DNA of 64,000 nt, taken from assembly GCF_040629175.1 (NCBI RefSeq), contig NZ_JBEXUX010000039.1, forward strand, positions 1-64,000. The letters are read 5' to 3'. Shown one piece after another: positions 20,274 to 29,282 of the stretch. A model generated the notes under the pieces. The model did no database searches, was not told where the DNA came from, and was given only the letters and a program-made list of their open reading frames with translations. Position 1 is the first letter of the stretch; each line of letters begins with the position of its first letter. This DNA comes from Embleya sp040629175. Its GTDB lineage: Bacteria; Actinomycetota; Actinomycetes; Streptomycetales; Streptomycetaceae. The position numbers and the translations under genes are program-made.

Positions 20274-21089
20274 ATGCCGCACGCCCGGGTGAATGGCGCC
20301 GACCTGTACTACGAAGTCGAGGGCGACGGTGTGCCGCTCGTGCTGGTGCACGGCTCCTGGACCGACCACGACGGGTGGCGCCCGGTCGTTCCCGCGCTGG
20401 CCGAGTCCTACCGCGTGGTGACCTACGACCGCCGGGGCCACGGCCGCAGCACCGGCCCGGCCGGTCCGGGCTCGCGCGTCCAGGACGAGGACGACCTGGC
20501 GGCGCTGCTGGAGTGGCTCGACCCGGCGCCCGCGCACGTGGTCGGGAACTCCTTCGGCGCCTCCACGGCGCTGGGGTCGGCCGCCCGCCGGCCCGAGTTG
20601 TTCCGCAGTCTCGTCGCGCACGAGCCGCCGCTGCTCGACATCGTGGCGGGCGATCCGCAACTCGCACCGCTGATCCGCGAGACGCAGGGTCGGATCGACG
20701 CGGTGGCGGAGAGCCTGCGCGCGGGCGACGACCGAGGCGCGGCGTACCGGTTCGTCGAGGAGGTCGCGCTCGGACCCGGGATGTGGGAACGGTTGCCCGA
20801 TCCGGTACGCGAGACCTTCATCGGCAACGCCGCCACGTTCCTGGACGAGCAGAACGATCCGCGCTGGGCCTCGATCGACCTCGCCGCGATCTCCGACCTC
20901 ACCGCCCCGGTGCTGCTGAGTCACGGCACCGCGAGTCCGCCGTGGTTCCCCGGGATCATCGACAGGCTCGCCGACGCGATCGCCCACGCGCGGGTGGCCA
21001 CGCTCACCGGAGCCGGGCACGTCCCGCACTCGACGCACCCCGAACAGTACGTCGCGACCGTGACCGGCTTCCTGGCCGACGTGTCCTGA
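20274..21089 (+). CDS. Alpha/beta-fold hydrolase
   Basis: A 271-residue soluble alpha/beta hydrolase. It shows the oxyanion-hole motif VHGSW, the nucleophile elbow GNSFGAS (Ser93) and a C-terminal histidine in GAGHVPHS. The overall pattern resembles the 3-oxoadipate enol-lactonase/haloperoxidase group, but that does not fix the substrate. The ATG at 20274 is chosen over earlier in-frame codons because AGGAG lies 7 bases upstream. It stands alone between the DUF2156 gene and a convergent ABC transporter pair, so the context gives no clue to its job. Confidence 0.85.
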   Translation: MPHARVNGADLYYEVEGDGVPLVLVHGSWTDHDGWRPVVPALAESYRVVTYDRRGHGRSTGPAGPGSRVQDEDDLAALLEWLDPAPAHVVGNSFGASTALGSAARRPELFRSLVAHEPPLLDIVAGDPQLAPLIRETQGRIDAVAESLRAGDDRGAAYRFVEEVALGPGMWERLPDPVRETFIGNAATFLDEQNDPRWASIDLAAISDLTAPVLLSHGTASPPWFPGIIDRLADAIAHARVATLTGAGHVPHSTHPEQYVATVTGFLADVS

Positions 21090-21129
21090 GCGGAACGCGC
21101 GGTCGGCGGGCCGGTCGCGGTCGCGGCGA

Positions 21130-21942
21130 TCACGCGTCGCGCTTCTCCAACAACAGCGTGCCCAGGAGCAGCAGGAGCAGGGTCTCGGCCACGAAGACCG
21201 CGAAGCCCGGCCACGGTTGCAACATCTTGTCCCCGGCCCGGACCGACATCACCTGACTGCCGGCGTTGGCGGGCATCAGCTTGGCGATCCAGTCGCCGGT
21301 CTTGCCGGGGATCAGGCCCACCACGCCGCCGACCACGAAGATCAGCGCGATGCCCAGGGTGATCGCGCCGGCGGTATGCCGCAGCAGCACGCCCAGCGCC
21401 ATCCCGAACAGGCCCAGCACGGCCAGATACAGACCCGTGCCGATCAGCGCCCGAACCACGCCGGGATCGCCGATGTCGACCCCGATGTCCTTGGCCTCCA
21501 GCATCAGGTTGGCCAGGAAGTAGCAGCAGAACCCGGTGACCGCCCCGACCACGAACAGGACCAGGGCCAGGACCAACGCCTTGGCGGCGAGCATCGAGGC
21601 GCGCCAGGGCACCGCGGTCAGACTGGTGCGGATCATGCCGGTCGAGTACTCGGCCGTCATCGACATCACCCCGAGCACCAGCGCGGCGATCTGGCCGAAC
21701 GCGACGCCCACGGTGAGCAGATCGGGGGCGTCGTTCTTCTTTCCCGCGGCCACGTCCTTGGCCACCTCGCCCGCCGCCAGGGCGGCGATGCCCCAACTGA
21801 TCAGGACGCTCACCGCGAACAGGGCGAGCAGCGTCCACAGGGTCGAGCGCACGGTCGTGATCTTGGCCCACTCGGAGTCCAGGATTCGGCCGAAGGTCAG
21901 CCGCGGTGGGTGCTTGGCCGCGGTGGGCACGGTCGTCGTCAT
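21130..21942 (-). CDS. ABC-2 type exporter permease
   Basis: A 270-residue membrane protein with six predicted transmembrane segments, of the ABC-2/ABC3-like permease type common in actinomycetes. A short cytoplasmic start (about 30 residues) leads to the first helix near STLWTLLALFAVSVLIS. Further hydrophobic runs follow, ending with a helix at VFVAETLLLLLLGTLLL before the charged C-terminus. It begins 7 bases after the ATPase gene ends and so forms a two-gene exporter with it. Pairs of this kind export drugs, peptides or lipids; nothing here fixes the cargo. Confidence 0.88.
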   Translation of the reverse strand: MTTTVPTAAKHPPRLTFGRILDSEWAKITTVRSTLWTLLALFAVSVLISWGIAALAAGEVAKDVAAGKKNDAPDLLTVGVAFGQIAALVLGVMSMTAEYSTGMIRTSLTAVPWRASMLAAKALVLALVLFVVGAVTGFCCYFLANLMLEAKDIGVDIGDPGVVRALIGTGLYLAVLGLFGMALGVLLRHTAGAITLGIALIFVVGGVVGLIPGKTGDWIAKLMPANAGSQVMSVRAGDKMLQPWPGFAVFVAETLLLLLLGTLLLEKRDA

Positions 21943-21949
21943 GGCAGCC

Positions 21950-22921
21950 TCATCCGATCCGGTCGGCGGTGGTCGGCGGACCCCAACCCGGGACGGCCGG
22001 GTCGGCCTCCCGGGGCGCGCCGCCGGTGTGGTACTCGACGCTGTCGGCGGTGAGCCGCATGAACGCCTCCTCCAGCGAAGCCTCGACCTTCGCCAACTCG
22101 TGCAGGAACAGCCCGTTGTGCCCGGCCAGGTCACCGACCTGGTCGGTGCTCACGTCCTGGACCAGCAGCGCACCCGCCGGGTCCCGGGTCACCTCCCAGC
22201 CCGCGGCCCTCGCGAGCTCGGCGAGCCGGTCCGCCTGCGGCGAGCGCACCTTCACGTGGCTGATCGAGTTCTCCGTGATGAACTGCGCCACGCCCGTGTC
22301 GGCCAGGATCCGGCCGCGCCCGATGACCAGGAGATGGTCGGCGGTGACGGCCATCTCGTTCATCAGGTGCGAGGAGACGAAGACCGTGCGGCCCTCGCTC
22401 GCCAGGCGCTTCATCAGGTTCCGGATCCACAGGATCCCCTCGGGGTCGAGCCCGTTCACGGGCTCGTCGAAGAGCAGCACCCGGGGGTCGCCGAGCAGCG
22501 CGCCGGCGATGCCCAGGCGCTGACCCATGCCCAGGGAAAAGCCGCCGGAGCGTTTCCGGGCGACGGAGGCGAGGCCGACCGTGTCCAGCACCTCGTTCAC
22601 TCGGGACAGCGGAATGCCGTTCGACTTGGCCAGGACCACCAGGTGGTCCCGGGCGGTTCGGCCGCCGTGCAGGGCCTTGGCGTCGATCAGCGCCCCGACC
22701 TCCAACATCGGCGCGACCAGGTGCCGGTAGGCCCGACCGTCCACCGTCACCCGGCCGGCGGTGGGCCGGTCCAGGCCCAGGATCATCCGCATGGTGGTGG
22801 ACTTTCCCGCACCGTTGGGGCCGAGGAACCCGGTGACCCGTCCGGGGTGAACCTCGAAGCTGATGTCGTCCACAGCCGTCTTCGTGCCGTATTTCTTGGT
22901 GAGGTTTTCCGCAACAATCAT
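21950..22921 (-). CDS. ABC transporter ATP-binding protein
   Basis: A 323-residue ATPase of the DrrA/CcmA-like drug-exporter group. The Walker A motif GPNGAGKST lies near residue 35, a degenerate signature FSLGMGQRLG replaces the usual LSGGQ, and Walker B is VLLFDEPVNGLDPEG. The C-terminal ~90 residues form the regulatory extension typical of exporter ATPases. The ATG at 22921 follows GAGGAGAAGG by 10 bases; the open frame to 23008 has no better start. Together with the downstream permease it makes a complete ABC-2 exporter. Confidence 0.92.
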   Translation of the reverse strand: MIVAENLTKKYGTKTAVDDISFEVHPGRVTGFLGPNGAGKSTTMRMILGLDRPTAGRVTVDGRAYRHLVAPMLEVGALIDAKALHGGRTARDHLVVLAKSNGIPLSRVNEVLDTVGLASVARKRSGGFSLGMGQRLGIAGALLGDPRVLLFDEPVNGLDPEGILWIRNLMKRLASEGRTVFVSSHLMNEMAVTADHLLVIGRGRILADTGVAQFITENSISHVKVRSPQADRLAELARAAGWEVTRDPAGALLVQDVSTDQVGDLAGHNGLFLHELAKVEASLEEAFMRLTADSVEYHTGGAPREADPAVPGWGPPTTADRIG

Positions 22922-23057
22922 GGATATATGCCGCCTTCTCCTCGGGCGGTCTTCATGATGGCCCGACCCGTCCCCGCCCGCATCCCCACCGGGGAGACGG
23001 GTGAACACGCCGACCGCGGGTGCGCCGTCGGTGGGAGACGCAGGTCACATTCGGCCG

Positions 23058-23084
23058 TGTCACAGGGGAACGGGTCGCCTCGTC
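23058..23084 (+). promoter_or_regulatory. ECF41-type sigma promoter
   Basis: TGTCACA at 23058-23064 and CGTC at 23081-23084 are separated by exactly 16 bases, which matches the known ECF41 consensus TGTCACA-N16-CGTC. It lies 41 bases before the start of the AhpD-like gene, which is followed by an ECF41 sigma gene. This is the expected site of action of that sigma factor. Confidence 0.85.
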
Positions 23085-23125
23085 TCAGGGTGTGTAGGCA
23101 GCGAACGACCACGAGGGAGCACACC

Positions 23126-23599
23126 ATGGACGCGCGACTGAACTTCTTCGCCGGGGCGACCGACAGCAAGGTCTTCAAGCACCTGATGACGGCGGGCAAG
23201 GCGATGAAGGACTCGGCGCTGCCGGCCGCGACACTGGAGTTGGTGTCGCTGCGGGTGAGCCAGATCAACGGCTGCGCCGTCTGCATCGACATGCACACCA
23301 AGGACGCCGCCGCGGCCGGGGAAACCGCGCTGCGGCTGAACTTGGTGGCGGCGTGGCGGGAGGCGACGGTGTTCACCGAGGCCGAGCGGGCCGCACTGGA
23401 GCTGGCCGAGGAGGGGACCCGGGTCGCGGACGCGGCCGGCGGTGTCGGCGACGACGTGTGGGCGAGCGCCGCCAAGCACTACGACGAGGAGCAGCTCGTC
23501 GCGCTGGTGTTGCTGATCTCGTTCATGAACCTGGCGAACCGGATGAACATCATCACCCGGCAGCCGGCCGGCGACTACCAGCCCGGACAGATGCACTGA
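23126..23599 (+). CDS. Carboxymuconolactone decarboxylase/AhpD-like protein
   Basis: A 157-residue all-helical protein of the CMD/AhpD family with the redox pair Cys50-x2-Cys53 followed by His57 (GCAVCIDMH). This is the peroxidase/disulfide-reductase signature of AhpD-like members. ECF41 sigma factors are typically encoded beside such a gene (the COE group: carboxymuconolactone decarboxylase, oxidoreductase or epimerase), and this gene has a perfect ECF41 promoter upstream. The ATG follows GAGGGAG by 7 bases. A role in peroxide or electrophile stress is inferred from family and context. Confidence 0.9.
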   Translation: MDARLNFFAGATDSKVFKHLMTAGKAMKDSALPAATLELVSLRVSQINGCAVCIDMHTKDAAAAGETALRLNLVAAWREATVFTEAERAALELAEEGTRVADAAGGVGDDVWASAAKHYDEEQLVALVLLISFMNLANRMNIITRQPAGDYQPGQMH

Positions 23600-23758
23600 A
23601 AGCGCGGGGCGGAGCACGAGTCCCGGGGCCGGGAGCGATGCCTCGGCCCCGGGTCGGGGGCGCTACCGTGACCTGCCGACGGCGCGGTCGATCATGGAAA
23701 CCGCCCGCGTCGGCAGGTACGACGGGTCGCACGGCGGTGGGGAAGAAGAGGAGTCGGC

Positions 23759-24682
23759 GTGAGCAAGGTCGAGGACTTCGAGGAACTGCGTCCGCTGCTG
23801 TTCTCGATCGCCTACCGGATCCTGGGCAGCGTGGGTGAGGCCGAGGACGCGGTGCAGGAGACCTGGCTGCGCTTCGACGGTTCGGCGACCCGGCCCACGT
23901 CGACCAAGGCCTTCCTGTCGGCGGTGGTGACCCGGATCTCGATCGACGTGTTGCGCTCCGCGCGGGTGCGGCGGGAGGAGTACGTCGGCCCGTGGTTTCC
24001 CGAGCCGCTGCTGAACGATCCGTACCAGGACCCGGCGCGCTCGCTGGAGCTGGCCGACTCGGTGTCGATGGCGGCGTTGGTGTTGCTGGAACGGCTCAGT
24101 CCGCTGGAGCGGGCGGTGTTCGTCCTGCGGGAGGTCTTCGCCTTCGGGTTCGAGGACGTCGCCGCGGCGGTGGGGCGTTCCGAGGCGGCCTGTCGGCAAC
24201 TGTTGGTGCGGGCCCGGCGGCACATGCAGGCCGGGCGGCCGCGGTTCGAAGCGGACCGCGGGGAACGGCGGGAGCTGGCGACGCGGTTCTTCGACGCGCT
24301 GAAGGACGGCGACGTGGGCGGGCTGCAGAATCTGCTGGCCGCGGATGTGCAACTGGTCGGGGACGGCGGCGGCAAGGCCCCGCAACTGGCCAGGATCGTG
24401 GTGGGTGCGGAGAAGGTGGCCCGGCTGCTGGGGCTGTTCGGTCCGTGGTTGCTTCGGGTCGACGTACGGTTCGAGCCGGCGGAGCTCAACGGCGAACCGG
24501 GCGTGATCATCCGGGACCGGGACGGCGGGATCCTGCAGACGATGGTCGTCGAGGTGGTCGACGGGCGGATCCGGACCATCCGCGGGGTGAGCAACCCCGA
24601 CAAACTCGGCCACCTCGGCCCGCTCGGCGACGCCTGGGCGGTCCACCACGAGGTGCGGCAGGCCCGTCGCGCCACGACCTGA
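23759..24682 (+). CDS. SigJ/ECF41-family RNA polymerase sigma factor
   Basis: A 307-residue ECF sigma factor. Sigma region 2 (about 8-75, with EAEDAVQETWLR) and region 4 (about 110-160, ending in EAACRQLLVRARRHM) are followed by a SnoaL-like C-terminal domain (about 170-300) that replaces a separate anti-sigma factor in ECF41 proteins. GTG at 23759 follows GAGGAG by 6 bases. The AhpD-like gene upstream and its ECF41 promoter complete the standard ECF41 module, so positive autoregulation through read-through is likely. The inducing signal is not known for the family. Confidence 0.93.
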   Translation: MSKVEDFEELRPLLFSIAYRILGSVGEAEDAVQETWLRFDGSATRPTSTKAFLSAVVTRISIDVLRSARVRREEYVGPWFPEPLLNDPYQDPARSLELADSVSMAALVLLERLSPLERAVFVLREVFAFGFEDVAAAVGRSEAACRQLLVRARRHMQAGRPRFEADRGERRELATRFFDALKDGDVGGLQNLLAADVQLVGDGGGKAPQLARIVVGAEKVARLLGLFGPWLLRVDVRFEPAELNGEPGVIIRDRDGGILQTMVVEVVDGRIRTIRGVSNPDKLGHLGPLGDAWAVHHEVRQARRATT

Positions 24683-25054
24683 GCGCGGCCACCGACACCG
24701 CCGCCCGTGGGTGAGTCGTGGGGCGGCGGGGGAGTGAAAGGGCGCTCGGCGTGTGCGAGTTCGCCCTCGCGATCGGTGAAGGCGGCAGCTCCGGGCGGTA
24801 GTTCGCGCGGTGCGCCGGGAAGGGGCGTGAGGCAACGGTGGTGCGGTGCCTCGGCTCCGACCGGGAGCGTCACCGTGGCGCCGACGCAGAGGTTCGGCCC
24901 CGGCGCGCCACGATCTTCCCGGTCCGAGCCGACCGTTGCCGTTGCCGGGGTCGCGATGCCCTGCCGCCGCCTTCATCGGGCCGGGTGTGTCGACCGGGCC
25001 CGCTGGATCGGCGGTGGCCGATCGGCCGGAACGGGTCGGCATACGATGGGTTGC
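24683..25054. other. Intergenic stretch before the SpoIIE phosphatase gene
   Basis: 372 bases with no convincing gene. The left end holds a terminator-like hairpin for the sigma gene. The right end has TACGAT at 25042-25047, a possible -10 box placed 7 bases before the next start codon, but no clear -35 box. Confidence 0.6.
24698..24729 (+). terminator. Hairpin after the ECF41 sigma gene
   Basis: A 9-bp perfect stem, CCGCCGCCC with GGGCGGCGG, has a 14-base loop and begins 16 bases after the sigma gene stop. It has no U-tract. Confidence 0.55.
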
Positions 25055-26416
25055 ATGCCCCATTTTGTCCGCTTGTGTCGATGGCTGGTCGACATCCGAG
25101 GCCGTGCCACCGGTATCGTCGCCGCCGTGACCGAAGCCGACCCGGCCCACCGCCGTCTGGCCCTGTTGGACGCCGCCACGACGCGGATCGGCAGCACCCT
25201 GGACATCGACACCACCTGCGCCGAACTGGCCGAGTTCGTGGTATCCGCGATGGCCGACCTGGCCATCGTCGACCTCGTCCCGCCCGATGCCGCCGGGCCC
25301 GCCGACGTGCTCCCGCCCGGCCGGGCACGGCTGCGTCGAGCCGCCCTGGCCTGCGTCCCGGGCCTGCGTACCCGGCTCCCCTCGCTCGCCCCGCCGGGCG
25401 CGTCCGTACGACACGGGGCGGAGTCCGCGGTCGGACAAAGCCTGCACACCCGCGTGCCGGTGACGACGCCCGGGCCCGCCGGCCCCGCGTCGAACGACCC
25501 TGCCGATACCGCGACCGCGCTGCGCGCCGCCGGCATCGACACCACCCTCGCCGTCCCGCTGATGGCGCACGGCCGCATCGTCGGCGTCCTGCTGCTCGCC
25601 CGAGCCCCGGATTCCGCCCACGACTTCACCGCCGAGGTGATCCGCCTCGTGCAGGACCTGGCCGCCCGCGCCGCGGTCGCCATCGACAACGCGCGCCGCT
25701 ACACGCAGGCCCAGGGCATCGCGGTGGAGCTGCAGCGGGCACTCCTGACCGAACCCGGTGCACCCCACCCCAACCTCGACGTGGCCTTTTGCTATCTGCC
25801 GTCCGGAAGCACCTCGGTGGTCGGCGGCGACTGGTACGAGGTGGTACGGCTGTCCTTCGGCCGCACCCTCCTGGTGATGGGCGACGTGATGGGACACGGC
25901 ATCGAGGCCGCCGTCGACATGAGCAACTACCGCTCCACGCTGCGCCAGGTCGCGGCGATGGACCTGCCCCCGCACCGGATCCTGCGCCGACTCGACGCAC
26001 TGATCGACGAGAAGAAGTCGGCCCGCCCCGCCACGTGCCTGCTCGCGCTGGCCGACCCCGGGCGCCGGCGCTGGACGTTCTCCAGCGCCGGCCACCTGCC
26101 CCCGGCGCTGATCGCCGCCGGCCGGCCCGTCGAACTCGTCGAGATCCCCACCGGCCCGCCCCTGGGCACCGGTGTCGGCGGCTACGAACAGGCCACCCGT
26201 GCGCTGCTGCCCGACGAGACCCTGCTGCTGTACACCGATGGCCTGGTCGAGCGCCGGGACCGGGACATCGACGATTCGCTCGCCGGCCTCGCGGCCCTGC
26301 GCCCACCCACGGCCGGCGCTCTGGAGGACCTCCTCGACGCGGTCCTGCTCGGCTTGGCTCCCCAGACGGGCGAGGACGACATCGCGATGCTCGCCGCCCG
26401 CATGCGCCCCCGCTGA
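25055..26416 (+). CDS. GAF-SpoIIE serine/threonine phosphatase
   Basis: About 453 residues. An N-terminal GAF-like sensor domain (about 30-225) is followed by a PP2C-type SpoIIE phosphatase domain (about 235-450). The phosphatase shows GGDWYEV, GDVMGHGIEAA (metal-binding Asp), SSAGHLPP and a final GEDDIAML, all expected metal-site motifs. Such proteins dephosphorylate anti-anti-sigma factors or related targets in response to a ligand bound by GAF. No anti-sigma or kinase domain is fused or adjacent, so its partners lie elsewhere. The ATG at 25055 has no ribosome site but sits 7 bases after TACGAT and may be leaderless; GTG at 25127 is an alternative start. Confidence 0.85.
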   Translation: MPHFVRLCRWLVDIRGRATGIVAAVTEADPAHRRLALLDAATTRIGSTLDIDTTCAELAEFVVSAMADLAIVDLVPPDAAGPADVLPPGRARLRRAALACVPGLRTRLPSLAPPGASVRHGAESAVGQSLHTRVPVTTPGPAGPASNDPADTATALRAAGIDTTLAVPLMAHGRIVGVLLLARAPDSAHDFTAEVIRLVQDLAARAAVAIDNARRYTQAQGIAVELQRALLTEPGAPHPNLDVAFCYLPSGSTSVVGGDWYEVVRLSFGRTLLVMGDVMGHGIEAAVDMSNYRSTLRQVAAMDLPPHRILRRLDALIDEKKSARPATCLLALADPGRRRWTFSSAGHLPPALIAAGRPVELVEIPTGPPLGTGVGGYEQATRALLPDETLLLYTDGLVERRDRDIDDSLAGLAALRPPTAGALEDLLDAVLLGLAPQTGEDDIAMLAARMRPR

Positions 26417-26452
26417 CCCGGGACGCCCGCGGGCGCCCCGGGCGAGGGGACG

Positions 26453-27556
26453 TCACGCCGTGAGCGTGCGCCAGGTCCGGGAAGCGGCGTCGGCGGGTGT
26501 GCCGTCGAGGACGCGCGCGGTGCGGCCGGCGGGTTCGAGGACGACGGTGGCCAGCGTGGCCCAGCGTTGGCCGAGCGGCATGTCCGGGTCGGGGACGCAG
26601 GTCACGGGCGGTTCGCCGGCACCGGTGATCAGGTGGCCCACCAGTTCGTCGGGCGTGTTCGGCGCGCCCCGCCGGGTGAGCCGGGCGCGGACGAAGTCGT
26701 GGCGTTCGATCGAGTCGGGTTGGTAGAGCCAGGTCTTCTCGTTCGCCGCGGGGATCGGGGTGAGGAAGTGGTTGGTGCGCAACAGCACGCCGTCGTCCGG
26801 TTCGATCGGGAAGACGCCGGCGGGACTCAGGTCCAGGAGCACCGCCCGGTCCGGGTCGAAGAGCGCGAACGATCCCGAGGAGGCGATCGGCGCGCTGCGG
26901 ACGATCTCGCGTGCCTCGGCGACGTCGGCGGCCTCTTCGAGGACGATCGCCGCGAGTACGTGCATGGGGATGCCGCCGACGCCGTCGCGGACGTGCCCGA
27001 GGATGTTGAAGTGCAGGGCCAGGCCGGCGCTGTTGATGCCGATCTTGGCGAGGATGCCGTGTTCGGTCAGGCCGACCACGTGGTGCCTGCCGCCGCGCGA
27101 GGCGAACGTGTGCCAGTGGTCGGCGAGTTCGACGTGCCAGTCCCAGGTCTGGATGCCGAAGGTGCGGGCGGCGGGGGAGTCGGCGGAGCCCAACCGGCGC
27201 ACCAGCGTGGTGCATTCGCCCGGGGGCACCGTCGTGCTGCGGGCGAGGATCTCGGTGCGTGCGTTCAGGGCCGCGACGCGCCACGGCGGCACGTGTGCGC
27301 CGTGCGCGACGCCCTCGATCTCGGCGCGAACGCCGGGGCGGAACGCGTCGATCGCGTCGAGGGCACGCTCGGCGTCGTCGCGCACCCGGGTGGCACCGAT
27401 GCCGCCGAGGGCGAACAGCCGGTCGTAGATCTCGATCGCGCCGTGGATGCCCGCGCGCAGGGCCTGCCCGCGGGCGATACCGCGGTTGCGCGGGTCGGTG
27501 TCGGCGACGGTGACATGCAGGCGCGGTCCGGGGCGGGGGTCGGCTGCGACGGTCAC
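26453..27556 (-). CDS. C45-family acyltransferase/peptidase-like protein
   Basis: A 367-residue Ntn-hydrolase of the C45 group, whose model is acyl-CoA:6-aminopenicillanate acyltransferase. The nucleophile is expected to be Cys115 in PPGECTTL, which would become N-terminal by self-cleavage. Most relatives have Gly before the Cys, whereas here it is Glu. The later FGIQTWDWH and GINSAGLALHFNIL stretches fit the fold. The GTG start at 27556 overlaps the TGA of the upstream amidohydrolase as GTGA, with GAGGAG 5 bases before it. It is the last gene of the permease-amidohydrolase operon and probably acts on the same imported amide or N-acyl compound. Confidence 0.82.
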   Translation of the reverse strand: MTVAADPRPGPRLHVTVADTDPRNRGIARGQALRAGIHGAIEIYDRLFALGGIGATRVRDDAERALDAIDAFRPGVRAEIEGVAHGAHVPPWRVAALNARTEILARSTTVPPGECTTLVRRLGSADSPAARTFGIQTWDWHVELADHWHTFASRGGRHHVVGLTEHGILAKIGINSAGLALHFNILGHVRDGVGGIPMHVLAAIVLEEAADVAEAREIVRSAPIASSGSFALFDPDRAVLLDLSPAGVFPIEPDDGVLLRTNHFLTPIPAANEKTWLYQPDSIERHDFVRARLTRRGAPNTPDELVGHLITGAGEPPVTCVPDPDMPLGQRWATLATVVLEPAGRTARVLDGTPADAASRTWRTLTA

Positions 27557-29205
27557 GGGCGCTCCTCGGCGAGGTCGGTGTGCAGGAGTACGTCGCCGTC
27601 GACGACGGTGGCGAGTACGGGATTGTCGGCCTGGGCCTCGGGAGTGAGGTCGAGCGGGTTCGCGGCCAGCACGGTGAGGTCGGCGAGGTAACCCGGGGCG
27701 ATCCGGCCGAGTCGATCGCGAGCGCCGCCGGCGTGGGCGGCGGCGAGCGTCATGCCGGTGTACGCCTCACGAGCGGTGAGCGCCTGCTCCGGCTGTACGG
27801 GCCTGGTCTCCGGTTCCTCGACCGGGCGGCGCAGTTGGCAGTCGGCCAGGCCCACCCGCGGGTCGCCCGGGCCGATCGGCCAGTCGGAGCCCAGTGCCAC
27901 GACGGCGCGGTGGTCCACCAGGTCGCGGGTGCGCCAGCCGTGCGCGGCGCGGTCCGGGCCGATCCGCCGCGACCAGTTGTCGGTGCCGTCGCCGCGGGTG
28001 TGTCGGGTGCCGTGCGCGGGTTGCAGGCTTGCCACCACGTCGAGTTCGGCGAACCGGCCGAGCAGGTCGTCGGGGATGGACTCGACGTGTTCGATGCGGT
28101 GCGGGGCTCGGGGGACCGGTCCGATCTCCTCGATGACGTCCAGCGCGAAGCGCACCGCCCGGTCGCCGATCGCGTGGGTGGCGGTGGGGATGCCGTGCTC
28201 GACGAAGAACCGCATCGCGGCCCGGTAGGCGTCCACGTCGCGCCACAGCGGTTCGCAGTTCTCGCCGTGGGTGTCCGGGTGTTCGAACCAGGCCGTGCCG
28301 TTGTCCGCGGTTCCGTCGAGCATGAACTTCACCCCCTCGACATGCCAGCGCCGGCCGTGCAGGCCCTGCAGCCCGACCACATGTTGCCAGGCGTCCGGGC
28401 CGGAGTCGGCGGCCACCAGGGGGGAGCAGCGGATGCGTACCGGCAGGTCGCCGTGTTCTTCCAGGTGTCGATAGACGGCTTCCGAGGGGTCGGCGAAGTC
28501 CAGGGCGTGCAGGCCGGTGAGGCCGCCCCGGGCCAGGCGTTCGAGCTCGCGGCCGACGTACTCGGCGGCGGTGTCCACGGGCACGTCGGGGTAGTGCGCG
28601 AACACCAGGTCCATCGCCTGGAGTTCGACCACGTATCCGGTGGGGCGGCCGTCGGGGCCGACCTCGATCGAGGAGGCGTCGGTGAACGTCTCGTGGCCGG
28701 TGAGGCCGACGAGTTCCACGACGCGCGGGCTCACCACGAGCGCGTGCGCGTCGCGGGTCATCAGCGAGACGGCGCGGCCGGGGAGGCGTTCCCCGAGCAC
28801 CGCGCCGTTCGGCTCGCCGGGGAAGGCGTTGACGTCGAGGTCGTATCCGGTGATCCACGCGTCGTGCGGATGCGTGGCGACGGCCGCGGCGAGGAGTTCG
28901 CAGACCCGGTCGAGGGTGTGGGCGCCGGACAGGTCGACACCGCCGCCGATCGAGATGGATCCCCACACGGGGTGGGCGTGCACGTCGACCAGGCCGGGCA
29001 GGATGGTGGCGTTCGGGAACTCGTGCACGACGGTGGCGGGGCCGCGCAGTGCGGCGACGGTGCCGGTGTCGCCGACGGCGAGGATGCGGCCGGCCCGGAT
29101 CGCCACGGCGTTCGCGCGCGGGTCCGGGTCGGCGTCCGCCTTCGGATCGGCGTCGGTGCGGAGGTGTTCGACGTGTCGGGCGAGCACAATGACGTCGGCG
29201 TGCAC
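27553..29205 (-). CDS. YtcJ-like metal-dependent amidohydrolase
   Basis: A 550-residue amidohydrolase-superfamily enzyme of the YtcJ/ExoP group. The metal-binding HAH lies in DVHAHPVWG, a lysine-containing strand is VEGVKFMLDG, further ligands are in THAIGDRA and HRIEHVE, and the final catalytic Asp is in GSDWPIGP. Enzymes of this group hydrolyse amide or formamide bonds of small molecules. The start is GTG at 29205, with AAAGGGAA 7 bases upstream. It sits 77 bases after the NCS1 permease gene and overlaps the C45 gene by four bases, so uptake and cleavage of one substrate are probably coupled. Confidence 0.88.
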   Translation of the reverse strand: MHADVIVLARHVEHLRTDADPKADADPDPRANAVAIRAGRILAVGDTGTVAALRGPATVVHEFPNATILPGLVDVHAHPVWGSISIGGGVDLSGAHTLDRVCELLAAAVATHPHDAWITGYDLDVNAFPGEPNGAVLGERLPGRAVSLMTRDAHALVVSPRVVELVGLTGHETFTDASSIEVGPDGRPTGYVVELQAMDLVFAHYPDVPVDTAAEYVGRELERLARGGLTGLHALDFADPSEAVYRHLEEHGDLPVRIRCSPLVAADSGPDAWQHVVGLQGLHGRRWHVEGVKFMLDGTADNGTAWFEHPDTHGENCEPLWRDVDAYRAAMRFFVEHGIPTATHAIGDRAVRFALDVIEEIGPVPRAPHRIEHVESIPDDLLGRFAELDVVASLQPAHGTRHTRGDGTDNWSRRIGPDRAAHGWRTRDLVDHRAVVALGSDWPIGPGDPRVGLADCQLRRPVEEPETRPVQPEQALTAREAYTGMTLAAAHAGGARDRLGRIAPGYLADLTVLAANPLDLTPEAQADNPVLATVVDGDVLLHTDLAEERP

Positions 29206-29282
29206 GGGTCGGTTCCCTTTCTTGGTCGGGGTGTTCGCGGTTCGGTCGGCTGCGGAGCCGGCCCGGTTGCCCGGGGTGCGGT

